64,000 nt of DNA from assembly GCF_032884065.1 (NCBI RefSeq), contig NC_088863.1:47017797-47081796 (forward strand). The letters are read 5' to 3'. Below, piece after piece: positions 50,318 to 62,943 of this stretch. The position numbers and the translations under genes were made by a program. The notes below the pieces were generated by a model. The model saw only the letters and a list, made by a program, of their open reading frames with translations. It searched no databases and was not told where the DNA came from. Each line of letters opens with the position of its first letter. The first letter of the stretch is position 1. Source of the DNA: Artemia franciscana. Its lineage: Eukaryota > Arthropoda > Branchiopoda > Anostraca > Artemiidae.

Positions 50318-51929
50318 AATAAAAAACAACAAGTTTTTTCAACTGAAAGTAATGAGCGACATTAAAACTTAAAACAAACAGAAATTACTCCGTATACCCC
50401 TCCGCAATCCCTCGCTCTTTACGCTAAAGTTTGACTCTTTGCCATAATTCCAATTTTTAAAACAATTAAAAGCTTTAGCGTAAAGAGCGAGGGATTGCAG
50501 AAGAGACAACCCATTTCATATACGGAGTAATTTCCGTTCGTTTTAAGTTTTAATGTCGCTCCTTACTTTCAGTTAAGAAAACTGTTTTTTTTTTTGTTTT
50601 TTTTTTAATTTCTGAACAATTTTGAATCAATGCATGTTTTGATCTTGGCTTTCCGCAGAGGATTAATTAAACCGAAATTTGCATATTTTTTTTTTTTTTT
50701 GGCTAATTAAAAAGGCAACTAGAACTTTTAATTTTTTACGAATCTTTTTATTAATAAAAGATATACGTAACTTATAAATTAGCTTACGTAAAGAACGTCT
50801 TATTCTCATGTTTTTATTACATATATGAGAGGGTTCGCCCCCTCGTCATTAACTCTCTCTTTACACTAAATCTTAGATTTTGTCCCAATTCATTAAGAAT
50901 GACCCCTGAGTCACAAAAGCCGTAGAATAAATAATTGACGTTGCTAAAAATACTTTAGCGTAAAGAGCAAGGTATTAGGAGGAGGTGAGCCCCTCATATG
51001 GGTAATAATTTCTGTTCGTTTTAAGTTTTAATGCAGCTCCTTACTTCCAGCTGAAAAAAACTTTTCATATTTATTTTTTCATTGTTTTTTTTTTGAATAA
51101 TGCTAGTAAATCCTGCGCTCCCTTCACGGAAATTTTCTTCCCCCATGACAAATTCCTCGATGGAAAGTTCCCCCAGCATATACCCCTCTTCTCAACCCCT
51201 CCCCCAACCAAAAAATCCTACTGAAAACGCCTGTGCACTTCCCAATAACCATTACTATATGTAAGCACTGGTCAAAGTTTGTAACTTGTAACCCCTCCCA
51301 CGGGGACTGTGGGGGAGTAAGTCGTCCACAAAGACATAGTTATAAGGTTTTTCGACTACGCTGAATAAAATTGTTATCTCAGAATTTTGATCCGCTGACT
51401 TTGGGAAAATAATTAGCGTGGGAGGGGGCCTAGGTGCCCTCCAATTTTGGTCACTTAAAAAGGGCACTAGAACTTTCCATTTCCGTTAGAATGAGCCCTC
51501 TCGCAACATTCTAGGAAAACTGGGTCGATACGATCACCTCTGGGAAAAAAAAACAAACAAACAAACAAATAAACACGCATCCGTGATCTGCCTTCTGGCA
51601 AAAAATACAAAATTCCACATTTTTGTACATAGGAGCTTGAAATTTCTACAGTAGGGGTCTCTGATACCCTGAATCTGATGGTGTAATTTTTGTTAAGATT
51701 CTATGACTTTTAGGGGATTTTTCCCCCAATTTTCTAAAATACCGCAAATTTTCTCAGGCTCGTAACTTTTGATGGGTAAGACTAAACTTGATTAAACTTA
51801 TATATTTAAAATTAGCATTAAAATGCGATTCTTTTGATGTAGCTTTTGGTATCAAAATTCCATCTTTTAGAGTTTTGGTTACTATTGAGCTGGGTCGCTC
51901 CTTACTACAGTTCGTTACCACGAACTGTT
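50318..51929 (+). mobile_element. Family A non-coding element, fullest copy (~1.6 kb)
   Basis: Order: palindromic module 1 (50337-50578; AACTGAAAGTAA...TTACTTTCAGTT ends, inner CTTTACGCTAAAG/CTTTAGCGTAAAG), a middle block, module 2 (about 50815-51060), a block of C- and G-rich phrases (51100-51450), and a tail with AAACACGCATCCGTGATCTG and GATGGGTAAGACTAAACTTG. It ends in the terminal hairpin at about 51908-51929 (CAGTTCGTTACCACGAACTG). Seven further copies or pieces lie in the window. No ORF is conserved between copies, so this is a non-autonomous element. Confidence 0.9.
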
Positions 51930-52033
51930 AGAAAGTTAAGTAGTTTCTTCTAGACACCTCAGTAAGTTTATTGTGTAGAAAAAGCAATGTCAGTTTGTGA
52001 ATACTGGAATGACCAGATAAACAATTGGGACGC

Positions 52034-52174
52034 AGGCCGTATCCAGGATTTTTTGGGCGGGGGGGGGGGGGGTACAAAAAACTCAAAAACGCATAAACAA
52101 TTTTAATATTCATTTTTGTAACGTTTTCGGGGTGGGCGGTTCAAACCCCCATTACCCCCTCCTGAATACGGCCT
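52034..52174. mobile_element. MITE with 15-bp terminal inverted repeats
   Basis: The left end AGGCCGTATCCAGGA and right end TCCTGAATACGGCCTT are near-perfect inverted repeats. Inside is a T then G run, a short AT-rich middle and GGGCGGTTCAAACCCCCATT. Length is about 141 bp. A clear target-site duplication was not seen. Confidence 0.8.
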
Positions 52175-52558
52175 TGTTGAGGTGCACAGCCTTTCCGTTT
52201 TTCTTCGTTTATTTTCTTTTTCGCATTTTTTTTTGGTCTTTTTAAGAGTTTTTTTTTTTTATTGTTTCAAGAATCTTTAAGGAAGGTTGCCCCAAAAAGC
52301 AAGGGAACAATTTGACAGCAGCTTAAAACAACCAGCTTTTCTATTGAACCATTTCTACAAAACATTGTGCACCAAAGCCGCCAGCCAATAGATCAATATT
52401 TGGCTACAAGTTTTGACCATGAATATTGTAAACAAAAATGGAATAATGATTTAATAGTTATTAGATAATTACTTTCGAGCTATGCCAGCTATTAATTGAT
52501 ACAAAGCTATCTGTGAAGTTTTTCATATACGTTGAGAATAGTTCAATTGAATGTAATT

Positions 52559-52793
52559 AAAACAGTTCAAAATAGGGATGGTACCTTTTTATTGACAGTG
52601 AAATATAAAATTATTTAACTGGATATTTCGAACACATATACAGTGTTCATCATCAGCAGTAAAACTGCTGATGATGACTGCTGAGTTTTACTGCTGATGA
52701 TGAACACTGTATATGTGTTCGAAATATCCAGTTAAATAATTTTATATTTCACTGTCAATAAAAAGGTATCATCCCTATTTTGAACTGTTTTAC
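52559..52793. ncRNA. Palindrome with a hammerhead-ribozyme-like motif on each strand
   Basis: A near-perfect inverted repeat centred at about 52675, with arms from AACAGTTCAAAATAGGGATG to the core. Plus-strand motif: ACTG 52690-52693 (stem I), CTGATGA 52694-52700, GAACAC 52702-52707 and GTGTTC 52715-52720 (stem II), GAAA 52721-52724, TATC to 52728, CAGT 52729-52732 (stem I). The minus-strand motif is the mirror at 52660-52618. Stem III would be two pairs (AT/AT), as short as in Penelope-type hammerheads. Predicted cleavage falls after C at 52728. Activity is inferred only. Confidence 0.68.
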
Positions 52794-52798
52794 TTTCG

Positions 52799-53056
52799 TT
52801 ATGGAAAGGCAGTGTGGTCTTCGAAGTTATCTATATTGAATGTAATGAACTTCAGAACTGATTCTAATGTATCCAGCATGGCCATGTCTGAACAATAAGG
52901 TCCACTGAAAGTTGTAGACAGGACCTTGGAAAGAAATTCCCCCCTGCACTTCTTTTTAGCAATAAGAGACACATGAAGGCGACAGTTCATAGTATTGGTT
53001 GCCACTCTTGTCAAATCACTTTTTTGGGGAAATAAAGCACTAAGACATAGTACCAA
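52799..53056 (-). other. Unrecognised open reading frame next to the palindrome
   Basis: An 85-codon frame beginning MVLCLSALFPQKSDL, with TMNCRLHVSLIAKKKCRGEF and FITFNIDNFEDHTAFP. It has no motif I can place and no fit to DUOXA. It adjoins the hammerhead palindrome and may be a retroelement fragment or chance. Confidence 0.25.
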
Positions 53057-53424
53057 GACACTGGAGGCGGTAATACTGATTGGAAGTAAAAAAGACGGAC
53101 GTAAACATTCCTACAACCCTCATTTTCAGATTGTTTACAATAATTTAGGGTTCGCCAAACTGATAAATTTCTAAACAAACTTGACATAAACCTCCAAAAA
53201 CTAACAATTGTCTATACCTGGCTACAAGTAATAGACGTGCAATAAAAAACAGGTAGGTCAAGTAATAACTCATAGAAAATAACGGTACATTTTCTGACTT
53301 TAAAATATTTTAAATATTCATGAATGTATTAAATAGTAATTAGATAATAATTCAATGGTTATTCAATAAATACTTTTGACCTATTCAATTACTATTTATA
53401 CAAATATCTGCTTGAACCACATGT

Positions 53425-53667
53425 TTGGATCCCTTAAAAGATGCTTATGAAATACTTAAGGTGTTTGCAGACCACAGTTTCGGAATTCATTCCATTTTAT
53501 TTGACAACGAATACAGTAATTATCTGGAGGCTATTGGTAACCAAGAAAAAAAATCCAACTTGATTGGTTGCAGCAATATGGGGGAAAAGGTCATAAGAAA
53601 ACCCGAGATAAAAGAATTCCATACAGAATCGTTAAAAAAAAAATACAACAAAAAAAAAACCCATTAA
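53425..53667 (+). other. Unrecognised open reading frame
   Basis: Reads DAYEILKVFADHSFGIHSIL then FDNEYSNYLEAIGNQEKKSN, ending in a lysine-rich stretch. The composition is protein-like but the family is unknown. It lies 70 bp upstream of the LINE fragment and might belong to a mobile element. Confidence 0.25.
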
Positions 53668-53727
53668 TTTCTACATTAAAAATATTATATTGAGCTTTGT
53701 AAATATTATAAAATCGCACGAACGATT

Positions 53728-53925
53728 TTTGACTTTGATCCCGTGCTGCACGGCGGGAAACGCCCAAGAGGTCGTCCCCCAACCAGATGGAAGGACATGA
53801 CAGGTGCCTTCTTAGTCATGGCAAATATTCAGGAGGATGTCCACATCCTTGCAAGAGACCGATCCAAATGGAGGCACCATGTAACATCACTCTCGACACC
53901 GGAAGCATTTTGGCAGGAGCATTAA
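53728..53925 (+). pseudogene. LINE ORF2 C-terminal fragment
   Basis: Translates to GGKRPRGRPPTRWKDM and later ARDRSKWRHHV, ending FWQEH and stop. RGRPPTRW.D...ARDR..WR is the hallmark C-terminus of arthropod non-LTR retrotransposon polyproteins. Only about 60 codons remain, with no polymerase domain nearby. Confidence 0.85.
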
Positions 53926-53999
53926 GTCAAGTAAGTCGAGTCCTCAGAGGCATGGTCCTCGGGGGTCAGTGGTGTCAATGAGGGAACCTGTCCCTTAGG

Positions 54000-55515
54000 T
54001 TTTTTGCCCCCCCCCCTACCTCAATAGATCTTGAAAAATAAATGTTGCCTACCCTCCCAAAAAAAGTTCCGCAAATTGAAAAAACTATGTCAAATAGCCA
54101 GTTTAAAAAAAAGCGAAAGCGAAAAGACGAAATAAATATTTAGGCAAGGACCTAGGCAAGAACCACCAAGCTGTCTTCGGTGCTTAACACACACACACAA
54201 AATAAAAAAAATTACATTTTGAAGAGAACTATAACAAGACAGAGGACACGCTGTCTTGTTTTATTGCCAAATTTCTATCGATGCGAATATTGTCATGTGT
54301 AAGACAAGATTTTAAACAATATGAGATTCCTAAGCACTGACAATCCATATCACTTTTTATATAAAGAAAAAGTTAAGAATAAAAGGGTGTTTAAAAAGGA
54401 AACAAAATTACATTTGACCAGGTCGAATAAGACAGAAACAATATAAAACCAAAACTCATACAAACACTAGAAAAGTAGTTAAAACACAGGCCACATAGTT
54501 AACAAGCAAAAATTCAATTTAGCAGTGTTGAGCATGATAAAACTGATTTAAAACAAAGTTAATTCAAAACAACTTCAAAGTAAAAAAAAAATTAAGGAAA
54601 GGGGGAGGGAAATGATGGTGGTGAACAAATGCACCACAAACATCTACCATGATCATGATGAGCAGCTTCAAGACGTGATCCAAATGATAAATGAATAAAG
54701 ATAAATCCACAAATGACTTAACAGTTCATACAATTCGACTAAAAAAATAATTATGCAGCTCATGGAAATCATGAGGAAAAAAAAAATAAGATTTTGAACG
54801 GTCTTCACGAAAACTCAAAAAAGTTAGTGTGAATTTCTTTCTGCTTTCTTCACTTGGAGTGGAGGGGAGTAAAAATTGCGCCCTGACCACACTGTTTTGA
54901 AATTTATGTAGAAAAACCTAACAGAAGGTATAACTATTTAACAATTATTATTTTCAGAGATTATATCAACATTATTTAACATCTTTTTTTTGCATTTTAA
55001 AAACCATTTAAATGTTAGTTTTGGAAAATTCGTGTTTTTATTTATTCGTGTTTTTTGTGTATTAATTTATTCGTTTCAATCTGAGTTGTCTTTTATATTG
55101 TTTCTTGTTAACAGCAGTGGTATCCCTTCTTGAAAATTTAGGAGAATAGTGGGGGGGGGCAAATATACTTTTTTCAAACTCTAGTGGGGGCAAATTGGTG
55201 ATTTTTAAAATAAATACCGAAACAAGGCATTTTCAGTGAAAATACCCAAAAAAGGGTATTCTTCAAAATCTAGAGGTCGCAAATAAACTAAAGGTACACT
55301 AGCCTGAGACCACTGGCTAAAAGGTTTTATCATTGGCTAGACGCTTTTCGATGGATTTTCCCTGATTCCCCGCAACATTACATCTTAATACAGATTTGAG
55401 CTCGCATACTAAATTTTTAATTAATTAGACGTTTACTTGCTAATATGTTTTTGACTTACTTAGCAAATTATACTTTTTTGTGTATTTCAATATTTAAAAA
55501 TTTGCAAAATCCCCT
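54000..55515. other. Intronic AT-rich stretch
   Basis: No coding block. 55130-55320 holds GTGGGGG(G)CAAAT phrases that look like part of an unplaced repeat. Confidence 0.35.
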
Positions 55516-55518
55516 TAC

Positions 55519-55653
55519 TTCTTAATGTGATGTTGACGTGGTCCAATCCAATTTGAACATTCATTATTGCCATTACTTTTTCGTTTGAAAAAGAACGATA
55601 AGAACTTGTAATTGAATTTTCTGCCACGTGCCACGAGGAGCCACACAGTCCAA
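55519..55653 (-). CDS. DUOXA: DUOXA-like exon: start of extracellular loop
   Basis: Internal exon of 135 bp, too short to show as a normal ORF. A run of T's followed by TAG gives the acceptor just before 55653. The donor after 55519 reads GTAAGG. The frame completes a split codon with its first two bases and leaves one base at the end. Translation includes GSSWHVAENSITSSYRSFS and VQIGLDHVNITLR, which match the DUOXA region just after membrane segment 2 (pattern SSW.V, Y..F, IGL..VNITL). NIT is an N-glycosylation sequon. The exon continues in phase into 49766, the split codon becoming serine. Upstream it requires an exon ending one base into a codon, which I could not find in the window. Confidence 0.88.
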
Positions 55654-56024
55654 CTAAAAAAAAAAAAAAAAAAAGAAAAAAAAGAACAACTCAAAAATTG
55701 ACTATATAAATATAAGCCATCAAGATTAAGGTGCAAAAAAGAAAAAATCAGAAAAGAAACAGCGATACATCTGAAAAACGCAAGATTGTTCTTTCTTCAG
55801 TTTTTTCTGAAGAAAAAATGGCAATTTGATAGAAGACGTTTAACATCTAAAAGCAGAAACGACCAAGAGACGTCATTTCGGGAATTTTGGCTAGAATGTC
55901 TTAAGAAAACTAAATTCTCTAGTGCCTTCCAGAGAGTTTAAAAAAAAGAAAAAAAGAAAACAAGCTTAGGCTTGAAAACGCGCCAATGCCGGTCAGAGCT
56001 TTATTGATACAACTTATGTTGTAT

Positions 56025-56027
<3 letters not shown>

Positions 56028-56077
<50 letters not shown>
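56028..56077. repeat. Poly-A run of about 50
   Basis: Uninterrupted A run after TTGTATC. It may be a retroelement tail or slippage product. Confidence 0.95.
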
Positions 56078-56080
<3 letters not shown>

Positions 56081-56089
56081 ACAGGTCGG

Positions 56090-56445
56090 CCATTTACGAT
56101 TTGTATTTCTCCCATAACTCTGTAGGAGATGAAGGAGAGCAACTTTAGCCGGAAGACACGGGCCGTAATGTCATGTCAATGAACCGGCGATTATCCAGGA
56201 TGTAAAAGCTGTTGTATCTAATCCCAAGATGGATTATATAAGGTGACGAATCATCAATCTATAGGCATAATATTTCATTGCGCTGCATTTCCTATCCATT
56301 TCTTTGTTAGTGGCTGGATTTATCAATTTAATATTAAAGTGATAGCCGTCGGCACCATCCCAAAAAATAATAGGATATTGTAGGGCATCGTAGCATCGAT
56401 GAGTTTAATAAAAACTTCTCTTTGAAACTCCTTCTTATATACTTA
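56090..56445 (-). pseudogene. Helitron Rep-helicase fragment, deleted
   Basis: The minus strand encodes [20 protein letters not shown] and RKCSAMKYYAYRLMIR. These belong to the Helitron-like N domain ahead of the Rep part (ALQYPLLFP.G.DGYH...). Closer to 56100 it contains the same LWEKYKSK-coding segment as 58990-59030. The pieces are joined by deletions and frameshifts. The Helitron at 56446 is inserted in or beside it. Confidence 0.75.
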
Positions 56446-57411
<966 letters not shown>

Positions 57412-57414
57412 ATA

Positions 57415-57951
57415 CTAGCTGTTGGGGTGGCGCTTCGCGCCACCCCAACACCTAGTTGGTGGGGCGCTTCGCGCCCCCCCAAGCCCCCCCGCGCGCGTAA
57501 GGCGTTACACGCCATATTAGTTACGCGCCATTGTAGTTGTGTCCCTGTGTCCCACCTGTGAATATAGATAGATTTATATATGTGTTTCAAACTACGTAAA
57601 AATTGCGAATATACAACATTTTTGGCTTTCCCACTACTGGAAGCTTTCCGTTTCCAATTGCCAGCAATTGATCTGAAAATGTTTGACCAGAATCATCGTT
57701 TTGCAATCGGACACGCATATTTGTAGTTAATTTTAATATTTTTACGTGTGCCCATAAATTAGAATTTTTCAGGCAAGCATTCATTTCGTCTGCAGGAGTT
57801 AAACTACGTAAAAATTGCGAATATACAACATTCTTGGCTTTCCCATTGTCTGTGCATATACAAAGCCGTATGCACTAATAATGACGTCATATGCAAACGC
57901 TCTTTTTACAAACAAACAAACATGCATACACACAACTCGTTTTTATATAGA
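57415..57951 (-). mobile_element. Short Helitron derivative, minus orientation
   Basis: The 3' end CTAG lies at 57415-57418 with the GC hairpin and GCGCGTAACGCC-type module. The 5' end TCTATATAAAAACGAGTTG starts at 57951. Inside, 57610-57800 encodes a helicase piece (NACLKNSNLWAHVKILKLTT, RLQNDDSGQTFSDQLLAIGN). It sits between two other Helitron segments in the same orientation. Confidence 0.8.
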
Positions 57952-57978
57952 TAGATAGATAGATGGATACAATACAAA

Positions 57979-59058
57979 TTAACTGCGTAAAACTTGCGAA
58001 TATACAACATTCTTCGCTGTCCAATTGTCGCTGCATATAAATAGATTGTCAGGTTTACCGACCCTCGAACATGCAACGTACAATTGTCCATGGGAAAAAC
58101 AATCAGTATTAAGATCTATACCACATTTTTCTAATGATTGACCTTGAGCTTTGTTAATGGTGATTGCAAATGCTAATCGAATTGGAAATTGCAATCTTTT
58201 AAATTGAAAAGGCAGATCCGTTGGAATCATGGGAATGCGAGGAATAAGAACAGCCTTACCCTCAAAATGCCCTGTCAAGATTGTCGCCTTTATTAGGCTT
58301 TCCATTGTTTTTTTTACGGCAAGTCGCGTGCCATTGCAAAGCTTTGGTGGGTCGCCTATTTTTAGTTGTAGCACGTGTGGTGGAAACCCTGAAAGATATA
58401 TGGAATTTAAAAATTCAGATGGATAATTAACCGCTTCATTTGGTTCCAAAACTGTGTCGACTGACTTGCAAAGGACTGCCTGGTCTCGAATCTTGGTCAA
58501 AACAATATTGTTGATTTCGTGGACGTCTATATTTTTGGGTGCGAGAATCGCTCTTTCACTTAGCCATTTATTATTTTTATAATTTTTTAGAATATTCGGA
58601 AATACTTTTTCAATCAATTCATTTTTGGACGTCACTAAACTACAGAAATCAGCAGGTAGTTGTATACGTCCTGAAATTGAGTCTATCGTATCATAAATGT
58701 CTTTTTGTTCCGACGTTAACTTGTAAATGTTATTTTGTACATACGACAATAGATCACTCGTACTGTAACTTTGTTCACGATCCAATTCTACACATGTCGA
58801 AACAGCAGCGATACGGTTAGGTGAAGGCATTCCCAAATCCTGAAGAGGTTTGTTTGCCATACGTACGCACAAATCTTCTATAATAACTAAAGTGTCGTTA
58901 TAAATTTCTGATGTAAAATCAAAAGTCATTTCTGACGTCTCTAACTGTTTTCGATGGAGTATATCTTCGGACATTTTTGACTTATATTTTTCCCATAACT
59001 CTGTAGGAGCTGATGGAGAGCAAGTGTACGAATTTGACTTGGGGTTGACGTTTCGCAC
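57979..59058 (-). pseudogene. Helitron Rep-helicase, internally deleted C-terminal part
   Basis: A 359-codon open frame, the longest in the window. The C-terminal half carries Helitron/Pif1-type helicase signatures: QLPADFCSLV, WLSERAILAPKN, GTRLAV, RIPMIPTDLPFQFKRLQFPI, RLAFAITINKAQGQSLEKCG, and [18 protein letters not shown]. The N-terminal half is the pre-helicase linker (TELWEKYKSKMSEDIL, LVIIEDLCVRM). The Walker A (GGTGKT-type) and Walker B segments expected between EQKDIYDTI and SGRIQLPADF are missing, so an in-frame deletion removed the ATPase core. It cannot act as a helicase alone. Confidence 0.88.
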
Positions 59059-59059
59059 G

Positions 59060-59340
59060 CGTCATTGATGCAGTTATCCCAGTGTTGGTCATTCTCCAAT
59101 AAATTCAGAGCTTGGCATGCACTACGGTAAGTGTCATGTATAGTACCGTTTACAGTTCTCAAATACTCAAAGGATGTCGGACCGGGTACATTCACCAAAA
59201 GCAGGCGTAGAAAGAAGCATTCATGTTGATTGGGGTGAACGGTGTAGAGTCTTCCTATCGTGGTATCTTTGAAGATGGTAGGTTGGCCGTAAACCCACTG
59301 GTTATCTACTTCGATGGTGGTACCGTTGCCATTGTAGGTT
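59060..59340 (-). pseudogene. Helitron Rep-helicase linker fragment
   Basis: Reads RLYTVHPNQHECFFLRLLLV then NVPGPTSFEYLRTVNGTIHD and RSACQALNLLENDQHWDNCI, a block conserved in Helitron proteins before the helicase. It is frameshifted relative to the ORF at 57979-59058, about 59050. Confidence 0.85.
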
Positions 59341-59533
59341 TTTCAGTCATTTTACAATTAGAAATTTCTCTTTCAACGGTCTTCTTACAATTAAAAGTTT
59401 GTCTTTGAACGATATTCTTAAATACCTGTGTCCTGGTCGTCATTTATATTCCCTGTGTCCCGGTCGTCATTTGTGTCCCGGTATCCCAGTCTGTAATTTC
59501 TCTTTTTTCTTTTTTCAGTTTTCTTTTTCTTCT

Positions 59534-59860
59534 TTATTTTTCAGCTTCACTATGAAATACATATCGCCGAACCTTTGTTTTTTTAACTAAAATCTGGTAG
59601 TCATTGATGACCTTATCCAAGTCAAAATCCCAAACCCAATCATCATCGCTATCATTTTCAGTTTTAATATGTTTTGACTCTCGCTGTCCAGGTGGATCTT
59701 CATCTAACTGCGCGGTTTTGCATTCTTTAGCCTCAAGCCTGTTTCCTTGCTGTTCTTTTGATTCCTCGGCACGCTTTCTTTTCTGACTTTCTCTATCAGC
59801 AGCAAGTTTTTTGGCATAGACTCTTTGAGCATCTTCATCAGTCATTGTAAACTTAAACAT
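59534..59860 (-). CDS. Short charged ORF at the Helitron 5' end
   Basis: 108 codons starting MFKFTMTDEDAQRVYAKKLA, about 160 bp inside the Helitron 5' end. It is very hydrophilic (RESQKRKRAEESKEQQGNRL) and then has an acidic/Trp stretch DDDWVWDFDLDKVIND. It is probably the N-terminal part of the Helitron polyprotein separated from the rest by deletion. A piece of its C-terminal coding sequence recurs at 60270-60340. Function unknown. Confidence 0.5.
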   Translation of the reverse strand: MFKFTMTDEDAQRVYAKKLAADRESQKRKRAEESKEQQGNRLEAKECKTAQLDEDPPGQRESKHIKTENDSDDDWVWDFDLDKVINDYQILVKKTKVRRYVFHSEAEK

Positions 59861-60019
59861 TAATAGAATTCTACGCGAACATATGTCTTATATAACTTGA
59901 ATGACGTCACCTTCAAAGCAAAAATGATGGCAACTAATTTCATGACGTCAGCCGAAACATGACGTCACCTGATCCACGATCCACAGATCCACAGACAACT
60001 TATTTTTATATATATAGAT

Positions 60020-60405
60020 AAGATAATGCCGTCATATACAAAGCCTTTGACGTCATATACAAATCACCGACCATGACAATTGCCACTTCGTTGATAGTTG
60101 CGTATCAGTAGCCATCAATTCGATTGCTGTTTTGAACAGAAGCATTAAATTATTGTTTATGTGGAAAAGATATTGCAACTGGGAAACGATAGTCCTTTCA
60201 ACGTCGTTTTTTTTTTATCATCGGTATCACTTTCAAGTTGTTTGGTTTGTTTTACCTTGACTTGTCTTTCGTCACTATGAAATACATATCGCCGAACCTT
60301 TGTTTTTTTAACTAAAATCTCGATGACCTTATCCAAGTTATCCCTATCCTTATCGCGAAGCGCCCCACCAACTAGGTGTTGGGGAGGCGCGAAGCGCCCC
60401 GGTCG
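60020..60405 (-). mobile_element. Helitron fragments
   Basis: Minus-strand pieces include YATINEVAIVMVGD (a Helitron polyprotein block) and the [15 protein letters not shown] segment shared with 59540-59570. At 60352-60400 is a broken 3'-terminal hairpin (GCGAAGCGCCCCACCAACTA) that runs into an (AT)n array. Confidence 0.7.

Positions 60406-62856
<2,451 letters not shown>

Positions 62857-62941
<85 letters not shown>
62857..62941. repeat. (AT)n microsatellite after the Helitron CTAG end
   Basis: About 41 units joining the CTAG end of one Helitron to the helicase-end remnant of an inverted one. Confidence 0.97.

Positions 62942-62943
<2 letters not shown>

Larger units (their letters stand above)
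57952..60018 (-). mobile_element. Helitron carrying a deleted Rep-helicase gene
   Basis: The 5' end TCTATATATATAAAAATAAG starts at 60018, followed by GGATCAGGTGACGTCAT. It contains coding remnants at 59534-59860, 59060-59340 and 57979-59058. The normal CTAG end does not directly follow the helicase stop; the next Helitron's 5' end does. Confidence 0.85.

Noticed and set aside
52799..53056. Candidate N-terminal DUOXA exon
   Set aside because: It is hydrophobic at its start but lacks the expected membrane segments, family motifs and splice phase.
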